Positions 48,971 to 58,103 of a stretch of DNA of 64,000 nucleotides are shown in pieces (within the stretch, counting starts at the first letter, position 1; each line of letters opens with the position of its first letter). Made by a program: the position numbers and the translations under genes. The notes under the pieces are model-generated. The model was not told the DNA's origin and did no database searches. It saw nothing but the letters and a program-made list of their open reading frames with translations. Origin of the DNA: Oscillospiraceae bacterium (GTDB lineage Bacteria; Bacillota; Clostridia; Oscillospirales; Oscillospiraceae); the NCBI GenBank assembly GCA_020025425.1, contig JAHHSD010000003.1:1-64000 (forward strand), given 5' to 3'.

Positions 48971-50464
48971 TCACCCCAGCATCTTCTGGACCGCGTCCAG
49001 CATGTGGTCCTTCTCAACACAGTCCTCGAAGCGGACCGACTTGCCCCGCAGGCCGGCCAGAGGGGCGGGCGCGGGCAGACCGGTCACCTCGCTGAGCTGG
49101 TCCAGGATATCCAGTCCCTCCTTCTGGTCCTTCACGCCCAGAGCGGAGAGCACGCTGTTGCAGAACTTGAAGGGGCTGGCGGTAGAGGCCACGATGGTGG
49201 GGGTATCGTCCCCCGTCTCCTTCCGATACTGCTCCAGGGCGTCAAAGCCCACGGCGGTGTGGGGGTCGATGAGGTAGTCAAACTTCTTATAGATCTTTGC
49301 GATGGTCTGCTCGGTGCCAGCATCGTCGCAGAAGTAGCCGGAGAACTGCTTTTGCAGACTCTCCCGCACCTTATCGCTGACCTGATAGGTCCCGGAGGCC
49401 GCCAGCTGGCTCATGTAGCTGCGGACCTCGTCTCCGTCCTGGGTCATGGACAGCAGCAGGCGCTCCAGATTGCTGGACACCAGGATGTCCATGGAGGGCG
49501 AGCTGGTGTTGTAGAAGGCGCGGTTGCGGTCGTACACGCCGGTGCGGATGAAATCGGTCAGCACATTGTTGCTGTTGGAGGCGCAGATGAAGTGCTTGAA
49601 GGGCACGCCCATCTCCTTGGCATAGTAGGCAGCCAGGATGTTGCCGAAGTTGCCGGTGGGCACACAGACATTGACCTCCTGGCCAGGCTGGATGCGCTCA
49701 TCCCGCAGCAGGTCGCAGTAGGCGGAAATGTAGTAGACGATCTGGGGCAGCACCCGTCCCCAGTTGATGGAGTTGGCAGAGGACAGCAGATAACCCCGCT
49801 TGCCCAGCTCCTCCCGGAGCTTGGCGTCGGAGAAAATCTTCTTCACGCCGGTCTGGGCGTCGTCGAAGTTGCCCACCACGGAGCAGACACCCACATTGCC
49901 GCCCTCCTGGGTGACCATTTGCAGCTGCTGCACGGCGGAGACGCCATCCTTGGGATAGAACACCAGGATCTTGGTGTGATCCACGTCCTTAAAGCCCTCC
50001 AGGGCGCCCTTGCCGGTGTCGCCCGAGGTGGCCACCAGGATGCAGACCGTGCGCTCCTCCTCCAGCTTGGCCAGAGAACCGGTAAGCAGGTGGGGCAGCA
50101 TTTGCAGGGCCATGTCCTTGAAGGCACAGGTGGGGCCGTGCCACAGCTCCAGGCAGAAGGTGTCCTTGTCCAGTGCCCGGACCGGGGCCACAGCGGGTGT
50201 GTCAAACTTCTCAGGGCCGTAAGCGGCACTTGAGAACTCGTTCAGCTCCTTGACTGAAAACTCGTCCAGGAAAAACTTCATCACATAGACGGCCCGCTGC
50301 TGATAGGACATATTCTTCAGCTCATCCAGCGCCTTGCCGGGCAGTCTGGGCAGATAGGCGGGGGTCAGCAGACCGCCGTCCTCCGCCAGGCCCTGGGCAA
50401 TAGCCTGAGCGGCGCTGCAGGAGTGGCTGCGGTCCCGTGTACTGATATATTGCATTACTCTCAA
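48971..50464 (-). CDS. thrC: Threonine synthase
   Basis: 497 residues, the long fungal/bacterial type. The PLP lysine lies in GPTCAFKDMALQMLP (about 109-123). VATSGDTGKGALEGF (about 150-164) and GNFGNILAAYYAKEMG (about 280-295) bind the cofactor phosphate. It converts O-phosphohomoserine to threonine. A promoter is seen upstream at 50530-50558. No T-box is evident in the short leader. Confidence 0.96.
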   Translation of the reverse strand: MRVMQYISTRDRSHSCSAAQAIAQGLAEDGGLLTPAYLPRLPGKALDELKNMSYQQRAVYVMKFFLDEFSVKELNEFSSAAYGPEKFDTPAVAPVRALDKDTFCLELWHGPTCAFKDMALQMLPHLLTGSLAKLEEERTVCILVATSGDTGKGALEGFKDVDHTKILVFYPKDGVSAVQQLQMVTQEGGNVGVCSVVGNFDDAQTGVKKIFSDAKLREELGKRGYLLSSANSINWGRVLPQIVYYISAYCDLLRDERIQPGQEVNVCVPTGNFGNILAAYYAKEMGVPFKHFICASNSNNVLTDFIRTGVYDRNRAFYNTSSPSMDILVSSNLERLLLSMTQDGDEVRSYMSQLAASGTYQVSDKVRESLQKQFSGYFCDDAGTEQTIAKIYKKFDYLIDPHTAVGFDALEQYRKETGDDTPTIVASTASPFKFCNSVLSALGVKDQKEGLDILDQLSEVTGLPAPAPLAGLRGKSVRFEDCVEKDHMLDAVQKMLG

Positions 50465-50529
50465 TCCTTTACCTATAAAGTTAAAGTGATTTTCAGAAGG
50501 AAAAATCCTCCTGGTCTGTATAGAAAAAC

Positions 50530-50558
50530 ATTATGCCAGCTATCCGGTACAAGGTCAA
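50530..50558 (-). promoter_or_regulatory. Promoter of thrC
   Basis: On the minus strand TTGACC (50558-50553), 17 bases, CATAAT (50535-50530); each box matches 5 of 6. It gives a leader of about 60 bases before the thrC ATG. Confidence 0.65.
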
Positions 50559-50616
50559 GTACTTCTCCCAAAAAAGCCGCATAATCAGCCCATATTTCCC
50601 ACATGTACTGAAAAAC

Positions 50617-50642
50617 GGACCCGGAGCCGAGGCTCCGGGTCC
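50617..50642 (-). terminator. Terminator of the rplS-ylqF-rnhB-yraN operon
   Basis: A perfect 12-bp stem GGACCCGGAGCC / GGCTCCGGGTCC (50617-50628, 50631-50642) with GTTTTTC on the minus strand, just after the yraN stop. Confidence 0.88.
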
Positions 50643-50658
50643 TGTTCTCTTTCCCTGC

Positions 50659-51027
50659 TCAGAACGCATTTTCCCAGTGGCGGATCACCGGCTCCCGGGT
50701 GGCCATGCCCTGAGGGGCATAGACCTCCACCACATCAAATCTGGGCTGGAGCCGGGTGGGGTTTTGGGACAAGTAGAGCTCGGCCGACAGGCGCAGCCGC
50801 TCCTGCTTGCGCCGATCCACAAATTCCCGTGCCTGGGCGAAGTCTGCGTTCTTACGCAGCTTTACCTCCACGAAGGCCAGGCAGGCGCCATCCTCCACGA
50901 TCAGGTCGATCTCCCCGAAGCGGCACTGCCAGCCCGCGTCCATCAGCCGATACCCCCGCCTGCGCAAAAACTCCGCTGCTGCGGCCTCGCCCCATCGGCC
51001 CAGCAGTCTGCGGTCTCCCCCGCTCAC
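50659..51027 (-). CDS. yraN: YraN family protein (UPF0102, restriction endonuclease-like fold)
   Basis: 122 residues. GRWGEAAAAEFLRRRGYRLM (about 10-29), then FGEIDLIVEDGACLAFVEVK (about 38-57) gives the PD-(D/E)xK-type nuclease fold. The function is unknown. It overlaps rnhB by 4 bases, which is conserved in many bacteria. Confidence 0.92.
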   Translation of the reverse strand: MSGGDRRLLGRWGEAAAAEFLRRRGYRLMDAGWQCRFGEIDLIVEDGACLAFVEVKLRKNADFAQAREFVDRRKQERLRLSAELYLSQNPTRLQPRFDVVEVYAPQGMATREPVIRHWENAF

Positions 51028-51638
51028 AGGTTTTTCAGAAAGGTCCGGCGGTGGATGGGACTGGGGCCATACTGGCGCAGACGCTCATAGTGAAGCTTGG
51101 TCCCATAGCCCTTGTGCTTCTCAAAGGCGTATTCCGGGTACTGCTTTGCCATCTCCAGCATGTGGTGGTCCCGGCTCACCTTGGCCAGGATGGATGCCGC
51201 CGCAATCGAAGCTGACAAGCTGTCTCCCTTTACAATGCAGCGGTGTTCAGTGGTGATGGCGGCCGTCTGCCCGTGGTCCCGGTTCCCGTCAATCAGGGCA
51301 AAGTCAGGCTGCCGTTCCAGCGCGTCGATGGCCAGCTGCATGGCCTTCATCCGGGCGCTCAGGATGTCCGTGGCGTCGATTTCCGCCGCGTCCACCCGGG
51401 CCACAGCCCAGCACAGGGCGGTGGCCTTCACCACGGGAAACAGGGCCTCCCGCTTTTTTTCGGTCAGCTTTTTGGAGTCGTTGAGCCCGTCGATCTCCAC
51501 ACCAAAGGGCAGGATTACCGCGGCGGCATACACCGGCCCGGCCAGAGGACCCGCGCCCGCCTCGTCACAGCCGCAGATCAGCCGGTGGCCGTCCGCCTGG
51601 GCCTCCCCCTCATACTGCCACAGCTCCGCCTTATCCAT
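51024..51638 (-). CDS. rnhB: Ribonuclease HII
   Basis: 204 residues if the ATG at 51638 is used; longer starts overlap ylqF and would add unrelated residues. ICGCDEAGAGPLAGPVYAAA (about 22-41) holds the first metal Asp and Glu, and FALIDGNRDHG (about 116-126) the later Asp. It removes misincorporated ribonucleotides and RNA-DNA hybrids. Located between ylqF and yraN, the usual order. Confidence 0.94.
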   Translation of the reverse strand: MDKAELWQYEGEAQADGHRLICGCDEAGAGPLAGPVYAAAVILPFGVEIDGLNDSKKLTEKKREALFPVVKATALCWAVARVDAAEIDATDILSARMKAMQLAIDALERQPDFALIDGNRDHGQTAAITTEHRCIVKGDSLSASIAAASILAKVSRDHHMLEMAKQYPEYAFEKHKGYGTKLHYERLRQYGPSPIHRRTFLKNL

Positions 51639-52533
51639 GCTCGCTCTCATCTTCCTGTACCTCTTCCGGTACTTCAAGTGTAAAGCGTCCCAGCTTTCCG
51701 GCTCTGTACTCATCCAAAAGCACTCTGGCCATACGCTCGGTGTCAAACTCGCCGCCGGAGATCCGCATGCCCCGCTTCAATGCGCCCGCTTCCAGCAGGC
51801 GGTAGCCGTAGGCCACGTCGTTCTCCTCCTCTTCCCGCTCCGGGAGCTCCTTGAGCTTATAGGCCGCCATTAGGGCCTGGGGATAGCGCTGAGCCATCAG
51901 GGCCATCATGTGGCAGCCCAGGGTCTCCACATCCATGATGTCGTCCTTCACGGCCCCGGTGAACGCCAGGTCCATGCCGGTACGGGGGTCCTCAAACTTG
52001 GGCCAGAGGATGCCCGGGGTATCCATCAGGTCCAGGGATGTGTCCACGTTCACCCACTGCTTGCCCCGGGTGACGCCAGGCCGGTCGCTGGTCTTGGCCG
52101 ATTTCTTCCGGGCCACTTTATTAATAAAGGTAGACTTACCCACATTGGGCACGCCCACCACCATAGCCCGGACCGGACGGCCCACCAGGCCCTTGGCCCG
52201 CCACTGGGCGATCTGCTCCTTCAGTGCGCCCTGGATCACCGCAGAAAACTGGTTGATCCCCCGGCCGCTGCGGGCGTCGGTCTCCAGCACATGGTGGCCC
52301 TGCTCCCGGAAGAAGGCCGCCCAGCGGCGGTTCTGTTCCGGATCGGCCTGGTCCGCCCGGTTCAGCACGATCAGCCGGGGCTTGCCCGCACAGATGGCGT
52401 CGATGTCCGGATTGCGGCTGGAAATGGGGATGCGGGCGTCGATGATCTCCACCACGATGTCTACATATTTAAGATCTGCTTCGATCTGTCGCCGGGTCTT
52501 GGTCATATGACCGGGATACCACTGTATATTCAT
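51631..52533 (-). CDS. ylqF: Ribosome biogenesis GTPase YlqF (RbgA)
   Basis: 300 residues. Circularly permuted G motifs: G4 LNRADQAD (about 56-63), then G1 GVPNVGKSTFINKVA (about 124-138) and G3 DTPGILWPK (about 168-176). MNIQWYPGHMTKTRRQIEAD is the typical start. Required for late 50S assembly in Firmicutes. Acidic C-terminus. Lies immediately after rplS. Confidence 0.96.
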   Translation of the reverse strand: MNIQWYPGHMTKTRRQIEADLKYVDIVVEIIDARIPISSRNPDIDAICAGKPRLIVLNRADQADPEQNRRWAAFFREQGHHVLETDARSGRGINQFSAVIQGALKEQIAQWRAKGLVGRPVRAMVVGVPNVGKSTFINKVARKKSAKTSDRPGVTRGKQWVNVDTSLDLMDTPGILWPKFEDPRTGMDLAFTGAVKDDIMDVETLGCHMMALMAQRYPQALMAAYKLKELPEREEEENDVAYGYRLLEAGALKRGMRISGGEFDTERMARVLLDEYRAGKLGRFTLEVPEEVQEDESEHG

Positions 52534-52574
52534 AGCTCCTCCTGTTCTGACGATCCTCTGCTGCGTCCTAAGAA

Positions 52575-52602
52575 AAAAGGAGCGGCGACTGCCGCTCCTT
52601 TT
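52575..52602 (-). terminator. Terminator between rplS and ylqF
   Basis: A perfect 12-bp stem AAAAGGAGCGGC / GCCGCTCCTTTT (52575-52586, 52591-52602), tetraloop, with a U-run on the minus strand, 14 bases after the rplS stop. It lies ahead of ylqF, so some read-through is needed unless ylqF has its own promoter. Confidence 0.85.
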
Positions 52603-52616
52603 CCTGTTGGGATGGA

Positions 52617-52958
52617 TTACAGGGCCTCTTTGACCTTGGTAGCCTTGCCCACGCGATCGCGCAGGTAGTACAGCTTGGCGCGGCGGACCTTACCGTGACG
52701 GACGACCTCCACCTTCTCGATGGTGGGAGCGTGGACGGGGAACACCTTCTCCACGCCGACGCCGTAGGACACGCGGCGGACGGTGAAGGTCTCCTCCAGA
52801 CCGCCGTGCTTCTTGGCAATCACAGTACCCTCGAACACCTGAACGCGCTCGCGGTTGCCTTCCTTAACCTTGATGTGCACACGCACGGTGTCACCGATGG
52901 CGACCACAGGGGCCTCGGCCTTCTTGTACTGCTCAGTAAAAGTCTTCAGCAAATCCAT
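52617..52958 (-). CDS. rplS: 50S ribosomal protein L19
   Basis: 113 residues. IGDTVRVHIKVKEGNRERVQ (about 21-40), FEGTVIAKKHGGLEETFTVR and RRAKLYYLRDRVGKATKVKE are standard L19 blocks. GGAGGAAATTAT precedes the ATG. The gene is driven by the promoter at 53060-53088, and the leader of about 90 bases may be structured (L19 leaders are known in Firmicutes, not proven here). Confidence 0.97.
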   Translation of the reverse strand: MDLLKTFTEQYKKAEAPVVAIGDTVRVHIKVKEGNRERVQVFEGTVIAKKHGGLEETFTVRRVSYGVGVEKVFPVHAPTIEKVEVVRHGKVRRAKLYYLRDRVGKATKVKEAL

Positions 52959-53059
52959 TATAATTTCCTCCTGTTATATAGGCGTTCATGCCGACCATAA
53001 AACGTCTCCCATCCTTTGAGAGACAGCCGCAGAGGACCACCCGTTATTCAGACCTTGGT

Positions 53060-53088
53060 ATGATATCACATTTTTTTCGCTTTTGCAA
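53060..53088 (-). promoter_or_regulatory. Promoter of rplS
   Basis: On the minus strand TTGCAA (53088-53083), 17 bases, TATCAT (53065-53060). It matches 4 and 5 of 6 and lies about 105 bases upstream of the L19 start. Confidence 0.65.
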
Positions 53089-53115
53089 GGGTATTTTCTA
53101 AAATCCCCCAGGTTT

Positions 53116-54249
53116 TCAGGGGGCGGGGCGATCCAGCTTGCCGGAGTACTCCCGGCGGAACTCCTCAAAGGTCCCCTCATCCAGGGCCTGACGGATGCGG
53201 ACCATCAGCTCGTTGTAGAAATGCAGGTTGTGGAGCACCGCCAGACGCATGGCCAGCATCTCCCCTGCCGCGAACAGGTGGCGCACATAGGCCCGGGAGT
53301 AGTTCTGACAGGCCGGGCAGGTACACTGAGTGTCAATGGGCCGCTGGTCCAGCTTGTGCTTCTCGTTCTTGATGTTGATGGTGCCCTCCCAGGTGTAGAG
53401 CTTGCCGTGGCGGGCATTGCGGGCGGGCATGACGCAGTCGAAGAAGTCCACGCCCCGGGCCACGGCCTCGATGATGTTGGAGGGAGTGCCCACCCCCATC
53501 AGATAGCGGGGCTTGTCCTTGGGCATGTGGGGCTCCACGGCGTCGATGATGTCGTACATGGTCTGGGTGGGCTCGCCCACCGCCAGGCCGCCGATGGCGA
53601 AGCCGTCGCAGGGCAGCGGGGCGATCTGCTTCATGTGCCAGACCCGCAGGTCCTCGTAGGTTCCGCCCTGGTTGATGCCGAAGAGCATCTGGCCGGGATT
53701 GACGCAGTCGGGCTGCTCATTGCAGCGCCGGTGCTCGGCGATGCAGCGCTCCAGCCAGCGGTAGGTCCGCTCACAGGAGGCCTTCACATACTCATAGGGT
53801 GAGGGGTTCTCCACACACTCGTCAAAGGCCATGGCGATGTCGCTGCCCAGGTTGGACTGGATCCGCATGGACTCCTCGGGTCCCATAAAGATGCGGCGGC
53901 CGTCCAGGTGGGAGGCGAAGGTGACACCCTCCTCCTTGATTTTGCGCAGCGCGGACAGGGAAAAGACCTGGAAGCCGCCGCTGTCTGTGAGCATGGGGCC
54001 GTCCCAGTTCATCATCTTATGCAGGCCGCCCAGCTCCTTGACCAGCTGGTCGCCGGGGCGCAGATGGAGATGGTAGGTGTTGGACAGCTCGATCTGACAG
54101 CCGATCTCCTTCAGATCCTGGGCGGAGACGGCGCCCTTGATGGCGCCCTGGGTCCCCACGTTCATAAAGACCGGCGTCTGGGCGACGCCGTGGGGGCAGG
54201 TAAACACGCCACGCCGGGCCCGCCCCTCCGTTTTCAATACTTCAAACAC
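53116..54249 (-). CDS. tgt: Queuine tRNA-ribosyltransferase
   Basis: 377 residues from the GTG at 54249, preferred because AAGGAG lies seven bases upstream. DSGGFQVFSLSALRKIKEEG (about 90-109) holds the catalytic Asp, GGLAVGEPTQTMYDII is in the middle, and DTQCTCPACQNYSRAYVRHL (about 301-320) is the zinc site CxCxxC with His. It swaps guanine-34 for preQ1/queuine in tRNA. Length is normal for bacterial Tgt. Confidence 0.96.
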   Translation of the reverse strand: MFEVLKTEGRARRGVFTCPHGVAQTPVFMNVGTQGAIKGAVSAQDLKEIGCQIELSNTYHLHLRPGDQLVKELGGLHKMMNWDGPMLTDSGGFQVFSLSALRKIKEEGVTFASHLDGRRIFMGPEESMRIQSNLGSDIAMAFDECVENPSPYEYVKASCERTYRWLERCIAEHRRCNEQPDCVNPGQMLFGINQGGTYEDLRVWHMKQIAPLPCDGFAIGGLAVGEPTQTMYDIIDAVEPHMPKDKPRYLMGVGTPSNIIEAVARGVDFFDCVMPARNARHGKLYTWEGTINIKNEKHKLDQRPIDTQCTCPACQNYSRAYVRHLFAAGEMLAMRLAVLHNLHFYNELMVRIRQALDEGTFEEFRREYSGKLDRPAP

Positions 54250-54359
54250 GGAAAAACTCCTTAATATCATGGATTGACGCCCGGGAAACAGACGATTCCG
54301 GGCTTGGCAGAGGATATTTTACTCCTCTCCCCCTGTACTGTCAACGCAAAAGGGGCCGC

Positions 54360-55553
54360 TCAGTCCTCCGCCAGGATCTTTTGATAATTCTCCCGGTCGG
54401 TATCCCCCTCTGTGCTGATGAGGAGGACCCGGGAGCTCTCATCCAGCCCCAGTGCCCGGCGCAGGGGGGCCAGGCGTTCCTCGGTCATAATGCCCTCCAG
54501 CACGCCCGCGCCCACCGCCCCGGACTCGCCGGAGACGATGGCCTGATCCCCGCCCTCCGGGCGGCCCAGCAGCCGCATGCCCCGGGCAGAGTAGCCGTCG
54601 GAGCAGGAGATAAAGGCGTCGGCATAGGAATTGATGATCTCCCAGCTGATGGTGCAGGGCTCCCCGCAGCACAGGCCGGCCATCATGCTGTCCATGTCGC
54701 CGGTGACAAAGCGCAGCTTCCCGTCATCCGCCTTGGCGCTGCGATAGAGGCAGTCGGCCCGGTCAGGCTCCATGATAACAGTGATGGGCCGCTCCTCCCC
54801 CCACAGGGCAGCGAAGTAACCCAAGACCGCCCCGGCGAAGCTGCCTACGCCGGCCTGGAGAAACAGGTGGGTGGGGCGCGCTCCGTCCAGCTGCCGGACG
54901 ATCTCGTGGGCCAGGGTGGTATAGCCCTGCATGATGTGGGCCGGGATCTCCTCGTAGCCGGGCCAGGCGGTATCCTGGACCAGGACCCAACCCTTCTCTC
55001 TGCCCTGTCTGTCCGCTAGACGGACCGCGTCGTCGTAGTTATAGGGGGTGATCTCCCCATGGGCCCCCTGGGCACGGATGTTCTCCAGCCGCTCCACGGC
55101 ACTCCCCTTGGGCATGTAGACCACAGCCTTGTGGCCCAGCAGCCGGGCGGCCCAGGCCACCCCCCGGCCGTGGTTGCCGTCGGTGGCGGTGACAAAGGTG
55201 ATCTCCCCCAGCTTCTCTTTGGCCTCCGGGGCGGAGAGCCCCGCAAAGCCCAGCTCATCCAGGGGCCGGCCCAGCCGGCGGGCCAGATACTGCCCCATGG
55301 CGTAGCTGCCGCCCAGGGCCTTGAACGCATTCAGGCCGAAGCGCTTGGACTCGTCCTTCACCCAGAGCCTGCCCACGCCCAGCTTCCGGGCCAGAGCGTC
55401 TCGGGACACCAGGGGCGTCATAGCGTAACCGGGCAGCTGGCTGTGGAACCTGCTGGTTCCCTCCGCCTGCTCTCTGCCGGTCAGCTCCAGAGACGCCGCA
55501 CCGTGCTCTCCCCGTCTGCGCAGAATATACTCCAAAGACTCCATCTCTTCCAC
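54360..55553 (-). CDS. dpaL: Diaminopropionate ammonia-lyase
   Basis: 397 residues. The PLP lysine is in KDESKRFGLNAFKALGGSYA (about 65-84), and TDGNHGRGVAWAARLLGHKA (about 122-141) binds cofactor. QAGVGSFAGAVLGYF (about 241-255) and a C-terminal GESGAVGAGVLEG region complete the pattern. It breaks down 2,3-diaminopropionate to pyruvate and ammonia. Isolated gene; no clear partner next to it. Confidence 0.93.
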   Translation of the reverse strand: MEEMESLEYILRRRGEHGAASLELTGREQAEGTSRFHSQLPGYAMTPLVSRDALARKLGVGRLWVKDESKRFGLNAFKALGGSYAMGQYLARRLGRPLDELGFAGLSAPEAKEKLGEITFVTATDGNHGRGVAWAARLLGHKAVVYMPKGSAVERLENIRAQGAHGEITPYNYDDAVRLADRQGREKGWVLVQDTAWPGYEEIPAHIMQGYTTLAHEIVRQLDGARPTHLFLQAGVGSFAGAVLGYFAALWGEERPITVIMEPDRADCLYRSAKADDGKLRFVTGDMDSMMAGLCCGEPCTISWEIINSYADAFISCSDGYSARGMRLLGRPEGGDQAIVSGESGAVGAGVLEGIMTEERLAPLRRALGLDESSRVLLISTEGDTDRENYQKILAED

Positions 55554-55728
55554 TCCCTCCCCGGCCCAGGCGCCGGCTCAATTCTATTGATTTTGGCATT
55601 GCGCCAAGTGAATCCGAACCTTGATGCGGGCAGCTATGGCCCGCACCGGCATCGTATCACAGCACGGTGTCTTTTTCAACCCTTTCCCGCCATTTCAGGC
55701 AGTCAGCACACTTTCTGCCCCGGTTTTC

Positions 55729-55757
55729 TTGCCAAACCGTCCCGTTTGTGCTATCAT
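55729..55757 (+). promoter_or_regulatory. Promoter of mrnC
   Basis: TTGCCA (55729-55734), 17 bases, TATCAT (55752-55757). The start codon follows 61 bases later. The 264-base gap 55554-55817 shows no other feature. Confidence 0.6.
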
Positions 55758-55817
55758 TGCCTCATTATCCTCCGGTCCTTCCAGGGACCGGATATGCTTT
55801 GCGACAGGAGTGTACCT

Positions 55818-56225
55818 ATGACCGATTATTTTCATTTGGATATGCCCCGGGAGGAGCTTTTGAATCTGAGCAGCCTGGGGCTGGCCCATCTGGGTGACAG
55901 CGTATTTGAGGTGATGATCCGCTCCTGGCTGTGTCTGAGCGGCAAGGCCAAGGCCAAGGATCTCCACCGGGCCACGGTCCGGTATGTGGCCGCCCCCGCC
56001 CAGGCCGCCATGTCCCAGCGCATCCTCCCCATGCTCACCCAGGAGGAGAGCGACGTATTCCGCCGCGGCCGGAACACCGCCCCCCACTCCGTCCCCAAGG
56101 CGGCCAGCCGGGGGGAGTACCAGACCGCCACCGCCCTGGAGGCCCTGTTCGGCTGGCTCTATCTCCAGGGCCGCACCCAGCGGCTCAACGAGCTGTTCTC
56201 CGCCATGGTCAGCGAGGAGCCCTGA
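55818..56225 (+). CDS. mrnC: Mini-ribonuclease III
   Basis: 135 residues starting MTDYFHLDMPREELLNLSSL with an ACAGGAG site. LAHLGDSVFEVMIRSWL holds the first metal Asp of the RNase III domain (about 26), and TATALEALFGWLYLQGRTQR (about 104-123) is the second signature with the catalytic Glu. No dsRNA-binding domain, as in all Mini-III enzymes. It matures 23S rRNA in Firmicutes. Confidence 0.94.
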   Translation: MTDYFHLDMPREELLNLSSLGLAHLGDSVFEVMIRSWLCLSGKAKAKDLHRATVRYVAAPAQAAMSQRILPMLTQEESDVFRRGRNTAPHSVPKAASRGEYQTATALEALFGWLYLQGRTQRLNELFSAMVSEEP

Positions 56226-56285
56226 TCCCTTCTCCCCTGTTTTTCCGGTGGGAGCCGAATATTTTACCATAAAAGAGGTGTCGAT

Positions 56286-58052
56286 ATGCCTTTGGATTCT
56301 TTTTGTCTGTCCGGCGTGGTCTCTGAACTGCGCCAGGCTATTGTAGGCGGCAAGGTGGACAAGATCGCCCAGCCCAGCCGGGACGAGGTGGTCCTGGCCC
56401 TGCGTGCCCCTGCGGGCAACGTCAAGCTGCTGCTGTGCGCCAACCCCAGCCAGCCCCGCGCCCAGCTGACCCAGCTGGTGCGGGAAAATCCCGACGTCCC
56501 CCCTATGTTCTGTATGCTGCTGCGCAAGCACCTGCTGGGCGCCCGGATTCTGGACATCGTCCAGCCCCCCATGGAGCGGGCGGTGGAGTTCCGCTTTGAG
56601 GCCCTGGATGAACTGGGCGACCGCACCGAACGCCGTCTGATTTTGGAGGCCATGGGCCGCCGCACCAACCTGATCCTGCTGGACCGGGAGGGCCGGATCA
56701 CCGACTGCATCCGCCGGGTGGACGCCGACATGTCCGCCCAGCGTCAGCTGCTGCCCGGCCTGTTCTACCGTCCCCCCACCCCCGTCACCAAGCAGGACCC
56801 CTCCGCCCTGGACCGCCCGGCTCTGGAGGCCCTGCTGGCCGACGCCCCCGAGGAGGCCCAGGCCGACAAGTGGCTGCTGGACACCTTCGGCGGGCTGTCC
56901 CCTCTGATCTGCCGGGAGCTGGCCTATCGGGCCGGCGGGGCCACCGACGTGCGCCTCCACCAGATGGGGCCCGACGGCCGCGCCCGTCTGCTGGACCGGC
57001 TGGAGGAGCTGATGAACACTGTCCGGGAGGGCCGGTTCACCCCCGTCCTGCTGAAAAAGGATGACAAGCCTTCTGACTTTACCTTCTTTCCAGTAGAACA
57101 GTATGAGCAGCTTATGACCTGCACCCCCTACCCCTCCTTCTCCCAGCTGATGGACGACTTCTACGAGCAGCGGGACACCCAGGAGCGCATCCGCCAGCGG
57201 GGCCAGGGTCTGATCCGCTCGGTGACAAATGCCCGGGACCGTATCGCCCGAAAGATCGCCCTCCAGGAGAAGGAGCTGGCCGCCACCCAGGACCGGGAGC
57301 GGATGCGGGAGCTGGGCGACATCATCACCTCCAACCTCCACGCCATGGAGAAGGGCATGTCCACTCTGCGGGCCATGGACTACTACGACCCTGAGGGCCG
57401 TGAGGTGGACATCAAGCTGGACCCCCTCTTCACCCCCCAGCAGAATGCCGCCAAATACTACAAATCCTACACCAAGGCCCGCACCGCTGAGGAGATGCTC
57501 ACCCTCCAGCTGGAGAAGGGCCGCCGGGATCTGGATTACCTGAACAGCGTTCTGGAGAGCATCAATCTGGCCGAGGGCGAGCGGGACCTCCAGGAGATCC
57601 GCCAGGAGCTCACAGACACCGGTTACCTCCGCCGCTCGCCCAAGTCCGGCAAGGGCCGGGAGAAGCGGGTGGTCTCCAAGCCCATGGAGTTCCGGTCCTC
57701 CACCGGTCTGCGCATCTCGGTGGGCAAGAACAACGCCCAAAACGACAGACTGACCTGCAAGCAGGCCTATAAGAGCGACATCTGGTTCCACACCCAGAAG
57801 ATCCACGGCTCCCACGTGATCCTGTGGCTGGAGGGCGGCGAGGCCGACGTCCAGAGCCTGAACGAGGCCGCCTGCCTGGCCGCCTGGTTCTCCCAGGGCC
57901 GGGACGGCCACAAGGTCCCGGTGGACTATACCCCGGTGCGGTATGTGAAAAAGCCGGCCGGCTCCAGCCCCGGCATGGTGGTGTACACCACCTACGAGAC
58001 CGCCTGGGTCACGCCCGATGAGTCTTTGGTCAAAAAGCTGAGAATCAAATAA
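56286..58052 (+). CDS. rqcH: Rqc2-homologue RqcH (NFACT family)
   Basis: 588 residues. NFACT-N domain (about 1-200) opens LDSFCLSGVVSELRQAIVGG, with LLCANPSQPRAQLTQL; a coiled coil covers about 290-440; the C-terminal DUF814/NFACT-R domain has SVGKNNAQNDRLTCKQAYKS and DIWFHTQKIHGSHVIL (about 480-520). RqcH binds stalled 50S subunits and adds Ala tails. Strong codon bias in GC. A long open minus-strand frame over this gene is an artefact of GC content. Confidence 0.93.
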   Translation: MPLDSFCLSGVVSELRQAIVGGKVDKIAQPSRDEVVLALRAPAGNVKLLLCANPSQPRAQLTQLVRENPDVPPMFCMLLRKHLLGARILDIVQPPMERAVEFRFEALDELGDRTERRLILEAMGRRTNLILLDREGRITDCIRRVDADMSAQRQLLPGLFYRPPTPVTKQDPSALDRPALEALLADAPEEAQADKWLLDTFGGLSPLICRELAYRAGGATDVRLHQMGPDGRARLLDRLEELMNTVREGRFTPVLLKKDDKPSDFTFFPVEQYEQLMTCTPYPSFSQLMDDFYEQRDTQERIRQRGQGLIRSVTNARDRIARKIALQEKELAATQDRERMRELGDIITSNLHAMEKGMSTLRAMDYYDPEGREVDIKLDPLFTPQQNAAKYYKSYTKARTAEEMLTLQLEKGRRDLDYLNSVLESINLAEGERDLQEIRQELTDTGYLRRSPKSGKGREKRVVSKPMEFRSSTGLRISVGKNNAQNDRLTCKQAYKSDIWFHTQKIHGSHVILWLEGGEADVQSLNEAACLAAWFSQGRDGHKVPVDYTPVRYVKKPAGSSPGMVVYTTYETAWVTPDESLVKKLRIK

Positions 58053-58058
58053 AAAAAC

Positions 58059-58093
58059 AAGCGCGCCGCTGTCAGCTATACAGCGGCGCGCTT
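58059..58093. terminator. Bidirectional terminator between rqcH and the MATE gene
   Basis: A perfect 14-bp stem AAGCGCGCCGCTGT / ACAGCGGCGCGCTT (58059-58072, 58080-58093) with a 7-base loop, A-run on the left and TTCTTTC on the right, serving the two convergent genes. Confidence 0.9.
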
Positions 58094-58103
58094 TCTTTCA
58101 CTT

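Noticed and set aside
43009..50233. Several long plus-strand frames over lon, clpX, tig and thrC (for example 43009-44451, 44733-46220, 46702-48255, 48911-50233)
   Set aside because: All lie opposite conserved genes, have repetitive Leu/Gln/His-rich composition from GC-rich codons, and match no protein family.
52959..53059. L19 leader RNA upstream of rplS
   Set aside because: The leader is of plausible length, but I could not confirm the known structure by eye, so it is not listed as an RNA feature.
55695..57911. 738-residue minus-strand frame over mrnC and rqcH
   Set aside because: Caused by high GC at codon third positions; low-complexity Gly/Leu/Gln composition and opposed by two clear genes.
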